In this document: positions 10,526-21,044 of the stretch, one piece after another
Layout of the letters: each line of letters begins with the position of its first letter
Position numbering within the stretch: the first letter of the stretch is position 1
Assembly (NCBI GenBank): GCA_030374765.1
Contig: JARGXX010000007.1
Coordinates: 310,001-374,000, forward strand
Direction: 5' to 3'
Length of the DNA stretch: 64,000 nucleotides
Source: Agarophyton chilense
Taxonomy: Eukaryota; Rhodophyta; Florideophyceae; Gracilariales; Gracilariaceae
Translations under genes and position numbers: made by a program
Notes under the pieces: model-generated
The model's database searches: none
What the model was told of the DNA's origin: nothing
The model's input: the letters and a program-made list of their open reading frames with translations, nothing else

Positions 10526-11825
10526 AAGTCTGTTTCAAAATCATATCCCTCGCGCAAATTTTCCAAAAATCGACGTTTTGGCTACAGTACAACTAACAAA
10601 ATCAGTGTGAAAAAATTTTCAAGTAAAAAAACTGTTTCAAAATCATAACCTTTATTGCATCCTTTTTATTCTAACGCGAGTTGAGTAGTTTATTTTTGCT
10701 CCTCTAGCCTGTATAACACTTATACAACGCTTTGGCATTGATTCTATAAAAGGATTGATAGCATTACAGTCAATCTTTTCCCAGCAATCTTTCATACAAT
10801 TTTTCAAATCAAAAACTGTATCAAATTGCCTTTCTTGCCCATAAACCATTCGGGCCAACATTCCCCAAATGTTTTCGATAGGGTTGAGGTCAGGAGAGCG
10901 CGCAGGCCATTCCATAACCGGCATATTTAGACTATTGAACCACTGTTTCATAGAATTAGACTTATGCACAGGTGCATTATCTTGCTGAAAAATGAATTCT
11001 TCTCCGTGCATACAGTATGAAAAAGGTAAAAGATAGTTTTCTAGAACCTCAGCATACTTCTCAGAGTTCATTGTAGTTTCAACAAAAGCCATATCAGTTG
11101 CTCCTTTCGTGGAGATTCCAGCCCAAACCATTACTGATGCGCCTCCTGAATGCCTAGTCACAAATTCCTTCTTTTCTTTTCTTAGATCATGCCAATAAAG
11201 TTTATAGCAATCTGGACCATCAAGGTTAAACTTTTTTTCGTCGGAAAAGATAACATTATTCCATTCCGTTTTCCAATAAGCCTTTTGAGCACACCATTCA
11301 ACTCGATTTTTCTTGTGATTATCTTTTAAAAAAAAAGTTTTCCTCATTTTTGTGTACTTGAACAAATTTTGACGGTGGACTTCACGCCATATTGTAGATC
11401 GTGATAGAGGCAAATTTAGATTTTTGACAATTTTTCCGCAAGATGAAGTGTTGCGGCATAGTTCTCGCTTAATTCCACGCTTATCGGCCGGGGATAGTGC
11501 CGTAGGACGGCCGGTTGAACGCTTTGTTCCGTATGTAGCGAGGTTTTTGATGAAGTTGCTGATTGTTTTTGGGCTGCGCTTGAGTTTTCGGGCTATATCT
11601 GCTGGAATCATACCCTGACCTACTAATGCCATGATTTCCAGCTGTTCAGAGCGTGTCAGAGGTGCGCCACGAGCCATAATTGAGCGAATGATTGTATAAA
11701 GGATATACTTTTGAAACAGTGTTATTGACTTAGTGGTTTTTATTTGTTGTGAAATGTGCTCTACAGTACGTGAAATGCCTTTTTGGCGCAGTTTTTGTAA
11801 AGGGATATGTTTTTGAAACGCACTG
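10526..11825 (-). mobile_element. Tc1-1: intact Tc1/mariner element, 1300 bp
   Basis: A complete DNA transposon flanked by TA (10524-10525 and 11826-11827), the Tc1/mariner target duplication. The termini are inverted: AAGTCTGTTTCAAAATCATA on the left, and the reverse complement of the right end reads CAGTGCGTTTCAAAAACATA. Each end has a second, internal copy of the GTTTCAAAA-TATCC motif (about 10629-10655 and 11697-11722), giving an IR/DR layout with two putative transposase sites per end. It carries one open transposase gene. Confidence 0.93.
10652..11677 (-). CDS. Tc1-type DD34E transposase
   Basis: A cut-and-paste transposase acting in the nucleus on the flanking inverted repeats. It has 341 residues, the usual Tc1 length, and is uninterrupted. 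The N-terminal paired-like DNA-binding region has two helix-turn-helix segments (about 8-50 and 65-110), joined by a GRP-containing stretch (STGRPTALS). The catalytic domain shows FSDEKKF, FQQDNAPVH and SPDLNPIENIWG. I count 34 residues between the second Asp and the Glu, so it is DD34E. The start was chosen at ATG 11677, just inside the inner repeat. With intact ends and TA duplications, the element could be autonomous. A decayed relative is at 40791. Confidence 0.95.
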   Translation of the reverse strand: MARGAPLTRSEQLEIMALVGQGMIPADIARKLKRSPKTISNFIKNLATYGTKRSTGRPTALSPADKRGIKRELCRNTSSCGKIVKNLNLPLSRSTIWREVHRQNLFKYTKMRKTFFLKDNHKKNRVEWCAQKAYWKTEWNNVIFSDEKKFNLDGPDCYKLYWHDLRKEKKEFVTRHSGGASVMVWAGISTKGATDMAFVETTMNSEKYAEVLENYLLPFSYCMHGEEFIFQQDNAPVHKSNSMKQWFNSLNMPVMEWPARSPDLNPIENIWGMLARMVYGQERQFDTVFDLKNCMKDCWEKIDCNAINPFIESMPKRCISVIQARGAKINYSTRVRIKRMQ

Positions 11826-11827
11826 TA

Positions 11828-13687
11828 TCTAAGTTGTTTTTTATTATTGTTGGATCAATCTTCAGTGCGATCCCCAAAGTGAAGATTGTTGAAACCTTGG
11901 CGCTTTGCTTTGAGAGACGGTGTTAATATTCGTGCGCTTCATGCAAAGCAAAGACGCAGCACGACACACGCATCATTACGTGTGCGCTGCGCCGTGCTCC
12001 GTAGCTTGCACTGAAACAAATAAAATGCACGGCCGCCGGCGGTGGTGACACCCACCGTCAGGCAGGCCAAGGCAAGAAGAGGCTTCAGCGCTCCAATCCC
12101 AACTGCCAGTTCCCTATTCTCTTGGAAGATCCGACCGCGCTGCACGAGCGCACATTGGACTCTTTACCAACAGCCCTTTTCACCTTTGCGTATGATCCCT
12201 TTCAACATGTATGGCCTACAGCAAGCTGCGAAAGAGCTACTGTATTCTCTTATGTGACTGCCACCTTGGATTTGTTGTGGTAGCTGGTAAGAATGAATTC
12301 TGATTGATCACTACCCAGACCTGGGTGGTACGCAAATGCGTCGAACTGCGCAGTAGCCAAGAGATAGTTGGCTTTTTGCTGCTGGTCTAGCGGCCTTGCT
12401 TCAAGGTGGATCAACAGGCGGTCGCCTTCGCGCGCCTTTTTCAAAAGCGAAATCGACATCGACATCAGTGTCCAGATTTATGTGTCTCTGTAATTCATGA
12501 GTTTCATCCCCATTTGTGCCCAGACACTGTACTTTTGGAAATAAGAAACAAATATGATGATATGCAAGTGAAAGTTTTAGATTTAAGAGTTCGGGCGGTC
12601 GCTAAGACGTATTCCAAAGTGGAAACATTTTTAAGCAGCCTTGAAAAAGACTTTTGATTTGGTAAAAAAAAGTTTGGACGATGACCACTTGTGAGGTTTT
12701 GACCCACGCAAAAAAGTTCTCATTGTGTCTGTGCATTTTGCAAGAATAAACAAGAATTGGGGTTGTTTTGTCAAAAAACCATCAAAAAGAAAGCGAGTTG
12801 AAGAATTGTATGAATTCTGAATTGCTTGGCAACATTGATTGTGTTGTTGAGTAACGAACTCTCATTTGCACCATTTGCACGTAACTTGTGTGTGAAGCGC
12901 AATGGTTTGGCCTGGACAACGATGAGGCGTGATTTTGTTCAATTGAGTTGCAGTACGTAGCGAGGGTAATAGCATTGGCCGTTACTAATGAGTAACTTTA
13001 AGCCACATTGCAGGATGCAACGCTGGGCAGCGCAACACACGCAGTGGCAGCAGCATGCGAGAGCCACGTGTTGCGCATATATCGCCATCGTGAATCGACG
13101 AATTTATTGATAACCTTCGTAGACATGTAACATTTTCTACAGCATGCATGTGGCTGATTTAGCTGACATCGCCGCGTGTGCCTCGAGCCGTCGCCACGTG
13201 CGCATCAGCCGCAGAGATAGATGCGCCGCCCCCTACGACGTCCAGGCGCCGCCAGACGCTCTTGTGCTCTCTCCCAATGCGTCCACTCTACGTCGCGCCC
13301 CTCTCCCCACTGCACCTCATCTTCCTCACGCACATGCGCACGTACACATTTTGCTTTCCATCAGAGCAATTTTCACCTCTACATATACCGCCGTGGAAAC
13401 GCTCCACGCGATGCCTTGCTCGTTAACAGAAGTTATCTCTGGCGTACCGCAATTCATCAGCTCAAGGCTGTTTGATCTCCAAACCGATGATTTTTGCAAC
13501 ACTTTCTCTCCGATCGTAGCGTGGCGTTCGCTGCTTGAGTCGGCCTGCTCGACCCTTAGCTTATCAACTTGGGGAGCCCTCGTGCAGTTACACGCATACG
13601 AGAGAACGCATGTCATCACGCTACGCTGTCCTCGCTCTAAGTTGGACCTTGGCACCAACTCAATCACTCATCGCTTGCACCCAGCGA
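11828..13687. other. Intergenic region, no gene recognised
   Basis: It holds only short overlapping ORFs on both strands (for example 11939-12145, 12250-12465, 12406-12657) with no motif I recognise. It includes the region upstream of the LPMO gene. The long open frame at 13144-13848 in the GC-rich part looks like chance. Confidence 0.55.
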
Positions 13688-13694
13688 TATATAA
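13688..13694 (+). promoter_or_regulatory. TATA box candidate for the LPMO gene
   Basis: TATATAA lies 205 bp upstream of the chosen LPMO start codon, in an otherwise GC-rich context. If used, it would give a 5' leader of roughly 175 bases without a strong in-frame upstream start near the gene. It is inferred from sequence only. Confidence 0.45.
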
Positions 13695-13898
13695 GATGCT
13701 TCTCCTCCTCCTCCTTACCAATTGCACCATCTCCCTGATCGCTCAAGGTCTGAATCACGAACATCCGCCTGGTCCTGCTCCACGCCTTGGCTTGCCTCAA
13801 TTTCCACAGCATCCCTCCGCGGATTCTGTCATTTTAACCGATTTCTAACGCTGATACCATTCTGCAAAACCGTGTGCCACACCACCATCAGCATCGAA

Positions 13899-15185
13899 AT
13901 GAATCCTTCCACAACTCCACTCATCTACGTGCTCGCCACGTTCCTCTCAGTCCTCTCGGTCGCCTATGCGCATGGTATGATGTGCACTCCCCGTCAACGT
14001 GGTGCATACCATACAGATAAGTGCAGCCCTGATATCGACCCTCCAGGCATGGACATGAACACCATGGTCCCAGATTTCTGCCCCCACTGTCTCAATGGCG
14101 GTGGTAAAGACACCGTCACATCAAATCTTCCCTCCGAGGGATGGGCAGTGTATGAACCAACCAAGAACTTCTTCGGCACAGCTACGCGAACTGGCCTGTG
14201 TGGAGATGCTGTCGGAGATAACGCCCATATGCTTGGTGGATCATTCATGCCGTATCCAGAGGTTCCGATGGTATCCAAGTGGAAGAAAGGTCAACAGGTC
14301 GACTTTGTCGCCGAGATTGATACCAACCACAACGGCTACCTTGAATTCTTCATCTGCAACCTCGACGCATGCGGAAAACCTGATCTTGACGCCAGCTGCT
14401 TTGTAAACAACCATTGCGTCAAGCTCGACCGTGTGGCCCACCCGGAGTGTGAGAATCCATCTGAGGCTACCATCCACGAGTGTGGGCCCATCGATGCCGC
14501 CTACCCAGGACGCTGGTATCTCCCTTGCCGAAACACTGCTCACGTCGGAGTCCATATCGTTGGTGGTGAGTCCGGAACCATGCGTTATCAACTTCCCGCT
14601 GATCTGGAGTGCAAGCACTGCGTGGTGCAATGGTACTGGGCCACTGCCAACTCTTGTGCGCCGCGAGGCTTCAAGAACTACTTTGTCAACTACAACTTTC
14701 CGTTTGGCACCACGTGCGACTCTGATGGTGGCGCAAGAGGAACTTACCGTGCGGATATGGCGGAATGTGGGGGAAGTGCCGTGCCAGAGGAATTTTGGTC
14801 ATGTGCTGATGTGCAGATCACTGCAGATGGTTCGGATGCTGGTGCTGTTCCGGCGCCGTCACTTCCACAGGCCGATTCAGCTGCCACCGAGGACCAAACG
14901 GGTGCAGTGGAGGATAAAGTTGGAGAGGTAAGTGACCCCGAAATGGAAACGGCCGAGACTGCAACTGGTGAAGAAGCGGATACTTCCATGGCTTCCAGTG
15001 AAGAGTCAAGTGATGCCAAGCAAGACGAAGTAGACAGCGACTCGCAGGATTGCGTTGCCAACGATGAGCCCTGTGACGGTGGTACACCGTGCTGCGATTT
15101 ACAGAGTGTTTGTGTATACATTGAAAGCGCAGTCGGGTTCAGGTGCCGCTTCTGGTGGAGCTTGTCTCCAGAATCACGGGGATAA
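13899..15185 (+). CDS. Secreted chitin-binding-type-4 LPMO with Cys-rich tail
   Basis: A copper lytic polysaccharide monooxygenase, which oxidatively cleaves chitin- or cellulose-like chains outside the cell. ATG 13899 was chosen although the frame is open to 13722, because it gives a clean 24-residue signal peptide (MNPSTTPLIY...VAYA) ending right before His25. That His is the obligatory N-terminal residue of the copper brace (HGMMCTPRQRGAY). The second brace His is His144 in DTNHNGYLEFFIC; Phe299 in EEFWSCAD fits the axial site. CPHCLNGGG, LCGD, RWYLPC and CVVQWYWATANSC are family landmarks (AA10/AA15 fold). After the catalytic domain (25 to about 306) come an acidic Ser/Thr/Glu linker and a tail with cysteines spaced C-x6-C-x5-CC-x5-C-x10-C. 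There is no intron. AA15 is likelier than AA10, but this is not settled by eye. Confidence 0.93.
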   Translation: MNPSTTPLIYVLATFLSVLSVAYAHGMMCTPRQRGAYHTDKCSPDIDPPGMDMNTMVPDFCPHCLNGGGKDTVTSNLPSEGWAVYEPTKNFFGTATRTGLCGDAVGDNAHMLGGSFMPYPEVPMVSKWKKGQQVDFVAEIDTNHNGYLEFFICNLDACGKPDLDASCFVNNHCVKLDRVAHPECENPSEATIHECGPIDAAYPGRWYLPCRNTAHVGVHIVGGESGTMRYQLPADLECKHCVVQWYWATANSCAPRGFKNYFVNYNFPFGTTCDSDGGARGTYRADMAECGGSAVPEEFWSCADVQITADGSDAGAVPAPSLPQADSAATEDQTGAVEDKVGEVSDPEMETAETATGEEADTSMASSEESSDAKQDEVDSDSQDCVANDEPCDGGTPCCDLQSVCVYIESAVGFRCRFWWSLSPESRG

Positions 15186-18100
15186 TGTGTGTCAACGCAT
15201 GTGTGTCAACGCGATTAGTGAAATATGAAGTTTTGGGCACACATTGGTGTGGTGATCTTCATCTTGCAAACGTTTATGGGGTTGGGGCCGCGAGACAGTT
15301 TTCCCGTGTACATATGTATGCTTTTGCGTGTGAATACAGCTTTAGATAGAGTAATGACGTTAAGATGTGCGTTTTGAGTTATGCGACTTGTGAGAGAGGT
15401 GTGCCGGTAATTGGCCAAAAACAACTACATTGTCTTCGATTCAATTGCAAGTGTTGTGATCCACAGATGGTACCTCCTCATAGCAACCGTCTATAAATAA
15501 CAGCTGGCACAGTGAGCAGTATCGATCTCCGCAAAACGAAAAGGAAACAAAATCAAACCGGCGCGACGTCGCGCTTTTTGTAATGTTCACCGCTTCGAGA
15601 GCACCACTGAATTGAAGCCCGACGTCGGGAACGCCGCCTTTCTCCGTATTTCACAGCTCATGCGAGCGTATTAATAGAATGGGGCACTCATGAGCACACG
15701 ACAGTCGCAGTTGGAGATGTATCAACCTTGACGTAAGCAGGATGCAGTTTCAGCGCTTCTCGCCCGATTTTCTCATGTACAGCCGTTGCGCACATTTCAA
15801 TGCTGTTAACGAGAGAGAGCTCGCTGTTCGACCACCCAAACATTCACCCAATTCCGAGAATCAATGATGATTTTTGCCAACATACAACCCAACAATGCAT
15901 AATTGATGTCAGCATTCACACCTGTTTGCCCTATCTTTATTGCATCTTTTCATTCTGCCAGAGCACAACAGCAACCGAACCCTCCCAAAATAGATGTCCC
16001 AAGTACCAGTTACCATGTCGCCACGACCGCTCATGCGCCCGAAAATATCAACAAGAGCGTAGGTACGTAACGATATGACTACAAACTGCAAGTATCTAAG
16101 CAATTCAAAAGTCAGTCTCTTCCAAAGCAAAACAAAACCTTCAAACATACTTCCAAAAAACGCCTTATACAATACCCAACTATGAAAGCTCCTGACATGG
16201 AAGGACGCTTAGTGAGATGTTGTACTTCACCGTATTTTCGGCCACACCGCCTCTTCCGCCATTGATTGTTTGATAAACTCACAACCCATCACAATATGAT
16301 TTTCAGTCAGTACTTGTCCTCGTTTCACCCATGCATTTATGAACAACACCATTCACCTTTGTTTTTTTCTCTTTGCTGTACCCAATCACTTCTTTCCTCG
16401 GCCCACCTCTGCAGTGCCTGCAAAATACCTTATAATCTCCGCAGCTCGTTTGAATCCGCAACAACAGCAAATCTCCTCTTAAACAGCCAAATCCACGACC
16501 AATTGTCCAGTTTTTCTTTATCCATCCACAAAAACGCTTTCCAATGGCGTCTCACCAAGAAAACCGAACTCCTCCCCAACAAAAGAAGCCATGCACTACC
16601 CCACAGGCCCCAAAGTCGACTTTGCTCGTGGCGAGCAGTTCACCGTGTTCAATGATTCTGCCTGTTTGCATTGCTGATAATGCACCCAGACAGCTACCGA
16701 GTTCAGCTCGTGGCAGATTCAACACCAAATCAGGGAGACGGGGACAGTAATCTTGACCTTTCCTGTGTCGATGGCAATTATTCAAGTTCCAGACATCTTC
16801 ACTCGTACTGCGCTTATCTCTGACACCGTCGATTGTATTTAGACTCTCATTCTTAATTCTCGCCGAAAGATTTCGTGCACACCGTGGGAACTAGGACTTC
16901 CTTGTTTTTTCGAACCCAACAAGTGCGCTCTTGAAAAGAAGCTATTAGAATCTATTCGACCTCATCGTACAAGAATCTAGGACTGCCGCAGACTTTGGAT
17001 GTGAGGATAATTTGAATAATCATATATTGAATCCACTTAGAAAGAGTTTTTTCGAACTCGGGCACAATGGCAAAAGCTTATTTTTCGGAACAAATGTGTG
17101 TGGAATTGAGTCTGAAATGCTTTTTTTTTCTCGATTAGTTCTATGTTTCCAAGAACGCCTTCATATTTCAAACTCGCTGCCTTTTTCGTTTTGGTTTAGC
17201 GCTGTAGAATGCATTCGATTTTCGTTGAGTTGCGGACAATGAAACAGTAGAGAAAATGAATCTTTTAAAGCACAACTAAAATCTGCAATGTAGCTCTTTC
17301 CTAGACCTCGATTCGGGCTGAACCTTTCTAAGGCGTCTCGCATAGCGCCGACGAAAATCTGAGAGTCAGTGTCGTAAAAGCTACGTATCTCATATGGTAA
17401 GGAAGTCTTTTGCGAACTTCTGGTTGCAACTAGTGACCACACGGACGGGGGTTGAGTTATGGCGAATCTCCAAGATACTTTAATCTGTACTGCAGCCATG
17501 GCGCGAGGCCTATACACGTGTACCCCCCACCCATTTCGTTAAGATATTGAACATCCAAGTAACTGTCGACACGATTCTCAACTATTCCCTGTCGAAGAAA
17601 GACCATGCCATAAATCATACAGCCAGACATCTGTATAAACTTGATCTGAAATTCAATTCGAAATGAATGCGATGGCTCGGTGAATTTTTAGTCACCTTTA
17701 GCCTTGTGAAGCTTAGAGATGAAGAGGTAGTTAAACGCCGTCATTCATCACCCCCGAAGTACTCATTGAATCGCAGTGAAATGCATCTAGCCCTTTATGT
17801 GTGCATATACAATCTTTTCAGGCCCCAAGCCCAGCGCGAGGGAAAGAGCTTTCTACTCTTTAGAATTAATAGTGGCGCGCATGATCTCCGGATCAAGTTC
17901 ATTAAATTTTATCCCGGGAAATCTTATCTGTCGTTTGAAATCGAGCAAGTTGTGTAGTCTGCGCGCATGGACCCGTAAACAAAGCTTTTCAAATTGCAGT
18001 CTTACATTAGATATCAGTTGCCTTATCGTCATCACAGAGTATCTCAAAGAGATGTCACTGAAAACTCAGTATGTCTCTCTACTTCAGAGACGAAAAATGT

Positions 18101-18527
18101 TCTGATTTTTTTTGTTCCTCTAAACCTGTTCACACATAAGACATAAATATTTTATAAAACCGCTCTCAAATAAAAGGTAGGGGATGAGAAATATGAGAAC
18201 TGGTTGGCAAAGAAAAAAACTAAAGTTATTCAGTTTGATTGTATTGTTCTAATAAAATGAGGTTCTAGCGTATTAAAACCCCGCATTACATTGCAATTTA
18301 TATTCATATTGAATTTCTATGACCACCGCTGGACAATACTGAGAGCCTGTACTTCATTTAAAGGTATGACTTTTCAATAATTATAGACAGCTCTTAGCAC
18401 TTTGCTTGACATAATTAAACAAAAGAGCATGTCCTGTTTGTCGTATCGAAATGAACCAATATACTACTAGTTTCTCATATCATAAAGCAGATTCGCATTC
18501 TGCTGGTGGAGGTCTAGTATATCTATG
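15186..18527. other. Long intergenic region, no gene recognised
   Basis: It becomes AT-rich to the right. A TATAAATA-like motif occurs at about 15492, but no convincing ORF follows. Small ORFs (15800-16078, 16266-16655, minus 17161-17517, 17667-17957) show no known domain or repeat. No transposon ends were found. Confidence 0.5.
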
Positions 18528-18533
18528 TATAAA
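18528..18533 (+). promoter_or_regulatory. TATA box candidate for the 18658 gene
   Basis: TATAAA (context TATGTATAAAGAGGAG) lies 125 bp upstream of the ATG at 18658, a plausible core-promoter distance. Inferred from position and motif. Confidence 0.5.
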
Positions 18534-18657
18534 GAGGAGCCACACTCTTGCTTCCAACAGGCCAGTTTTTGAGAGGATGCTCCAAAAAACCTGCATAGGA
18601 CTAGAGGCCATTTAAACAAGCAATATCTATCGAAGCTTTATCGTTCTTCCATGCACG

Positions 18658-19323
18658 ATGAAAAAAGTTCGTTTTGCCGAAGTACTTGACGATGGCGGTG
18701 TCGGTCCTGTCGTGAAACATACGTGGGAAAGTGAGGATCATTTTATGGATTCATCGAGGCTCGCGCGTCACTCATATCCAAGTGACCCTGATCCCTTTCA
18801 AAGTGAGCTTCCTGATGGTTTCAATGACTGTACAAGTTTTGAAGCCACTGACACCGAAAAGCGGATATCAAGAAAAGCAAAATCGAATAATATCGTTGAC
18901 GACACGTATATTAGGTCATGGTCTTTTGAGAATCCGGCAGCCTTCAAGAACGCTAGATGTGACGAAAAATGTCATCTCAAAAATGTTCAATGCAAAAGGA
19001 TACACAAAGAAAGAGCTCAAAGATCTGAACCAAGAGTAAAGTGTGAGCTCGAACAGAATCTCGACATGAATCGCCGGAGAGCAAAAGATTCATCAAAACA
19101 CTTCATGGCAAAAACTGCATGTGTTTTGTCAGAATCAAAGAGACCTCGGCCAAAGAGAATAAGCAAAGCTTTCCATGAAGAAAGGAGTAAATGTAAGAAT
19201 AGGAGAAAATGTTATTGTGAAATTGAAGTCGAGGAAGAAAGTGATGATGAGTACTCGGACGGTCTAGTATCATACCCATGCAATCCAAACGAGTATAGAA
19301 AGAATAGTATGATTTTTTTTTGA
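18658..19323 (+). CDS. Orphan 221-residue charged, Cys-containing protein
   Basis: Product not recognised. It is an uninterrupted single-exon frame of 221 residues, highly hydrophilic, with no signal peptide or membrane segment. The N terminus reads MKKVRFAEVLDDG, a good match to the RVxF docking motif of protein phosphatase 1 partners (K-V-R-F). The middle has clustered cysteines (CDEKCHLKNVQC). The C-terminal third is basic (SKRPRPKRISK), then CKNRRKCYCEIE, then an acidic patch (EEESDDEYSD). A TATA box sits 125 bp upstream and a hairpin just after the stop. A short out-of-frame upstream ATG at 18651 overlaps the start. It may be a regulatory or nuclear protein, but that is a guess. Confidence 0.65.
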   Translation: MKKVRFAEVLDDGGVGPVVKHTWESEDHFMDSSRLARHSYPSDPDPFQSELPDGFNDCTSFEATDTEKRISRKAKSNNIVDDTYIRSWSFENPAAFKNARCDEKCHLKNVQCKRIHKERAQRSEPRVKCELEQNLDMNRRRAKDSSKHFMAKTACVLSESKRPRPKRISKAFHEERSKCKNRRKCYCEIEVEEESDDEYSDGLVSYPCNPNEYRKNSMIFF

Positions 19324-19329
19324 ATGCAA

Positions 19330-19380
19330 GATATATTTCTATTGTGAAAACATAATATGTTTCCACAATAGAAACATATC
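19330..19380 (+). terminator. Hairpin just downstream of the orphan gene
   Basis: Perfect 11-bp arms (TTTCTATTGTG at 19336-19346 and CACAATAGAAA at 19364-19374) are extended by 5 bp beyond one mismatch, with a 17-nt loop. It starts 7 bases after the stop codon at 19321-19323. It could mark 3'-end processing or be a small palindromic repeat. Eukaryotic terminators are not usually hairpins, so the function is open. Confidence 0.4.
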
Positions 19381-21044
19381 TTTCTTACTATGTTCACATA
19401 GTACGTAAAAGTAGAATGAAAGAAAGTTTTCGTTTTTGAAATTGTTTTTTGAGTTTTCGAATAATTTTGCATGCTACCGTTAACTACAATCAACTGCGGT
19501 TCCAGGGCATGCAGACTTAGTGAAACTTCTCGTCAATGTCCAATACTGCGAAATGACATTGTCAACCAATTTGAACAGTTGGCTCCGATTGAAAGGGCCC
19601 AGAGCTACTTGGATAAAAATGCAGTCCGATCACAAGATAGAAGATTAGAAAACCGACCGAGTCTAGTACTCTTTCTCCGGTGTTCTGCCACAAGACGCAA
19701 TTTAGCACAGCAATTTCTTTGGGAAATCTGACTGTGCGACGATGCACGAGCGACAAAAGCTTGCAGCTAAACTACTCTACTACTCTGTGGACATTCACTT
19801 TAATACAAGTTCGTTCTTAGAATCAAAATGTTCTACTTTGAAACTAGTCTTTCTTTTGCAGACAACTACATTACTACGCACACCGCTTCAAGCTGTCTCT
19901 TTTAAAACAGCAATTGTGCAACTCTGGTGCTTCTTTGCTGGTCTTCGGTACCCAGATCATGTCTTCTATAGTCGCGAGGCGTACTAAGAAAAAGCTCAGT
20001 CGCTACGCGCTCGGTCGCAGCCCTAAAATCCAGCCTCAGTCTCACGACAGCCGTTTTAGGCCCGGGCTACCATCTAGAACGGCGCCCGGCTACCTTCGAC
20101 ATTCAGAAAGAGCCACGACTTTCTTCCCAAACGACAACTAGGTTACGTTGGGTAGTATTTCTTCCTCCTTCCTGACGGCTGACATCTTTTTATTTTTTAA
20201 CCTCATACATGGTTTTCTCATGACGATCTCAAAATAGTCATCGAACACGAACTTCGTTCACGCAGTCACTCATGGTTATCTCCACCAAATCGCCTCAATG
20301 TACGCGCCACCACCGCCGGAATCGCTTAGGCGGTATGATGATCATTAACCGCGCCTTATGAATGGCATATAGAGTATTGAACAGAATTCGGGAACTAAGA
20401 GTGGTCTGAGGCGGGCTGGGGAATGCGATGTGGCTGGCTGCGTGGTCGGATGACTGCCCTAATCAGCAGGGGGTGTTTCTATACTGTCAGTCAACTACAT
20501 TGTAATACAACCATTACAACTGCCATCTAAACGGATGCAATGTGATATCTATTCGATTATATTACCCCGTGCACATTACAAATGTTATCGACTTTCATAT
20601 AGTTGCGCTCTCACGGGCCAGTCACCTCTGCGACTTGTCATTGGTAAGAAATGTTCATATCATAACTACCAAAACTTGTGTGAAACAAATACGAGATCCA
20701 ACTTTTTTAGTCATTTGCTACAAGGTTCTCAACTGATAAATAATAAAAAATTTGTATTATTACAGTATTAAGAACCTTCGTTTTTGCTGTGCGAACGCTA
20801 CTAATAGTTCTCACACATAGATGATATACCATAGTTCAAACGACATAAACCTCTTCAACTGGCTTTTCTCTAACGCTTTCTTCTCTTATTGACGATCAAT
20901 AGCTAATTGGACCATAACTCTTCCCGAAAAGTAATCTTTCTTGAGACAAAAACCAAACTCTAAAACATATGAAATAATTCCAAATTGTTACTGATAAATT
21001 GTTTATAAATGAAATAAAACCTTTACTTTAGAAGATTTAACAAA
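19381..21044. other. Intergenic region, no gene recognised
   Basis: Mixed-composition sequence with small ORFs only (19471-19731, 19742-19987, 20535-20771). None shows a recognisable motif. No transposon termini were identified. Confidence 0.5.

Noticed and set aside
13144-13848. 234-residue open frame upstream of the LPMO gene
   Set aside because: GC-rich, low-information translation with no domain. It overlaps the LPMO 5' leader and TATA box, so it is likely a chance ORF.
13722-13898. Longer LPMO start giving 487 residues
   Set aside because: It would bury the signal peptide and the N-terminal copper-binding His. The ATG at 13899 gives a textbook signal peptide.
15490-16078. Possible second promoter and gene after the LPMO (TATAAATA at about 15492)
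   Set aside because: No convincing reading frame follows. The 92-residue frame at 15800 has no recognisable feature.
17161-17517. 118-residue minus-strand ORF in the intergenic region
   Set aside because: No motif, no promoter signal, and it ends in an AT-rich tract. Not supportable as a gene.
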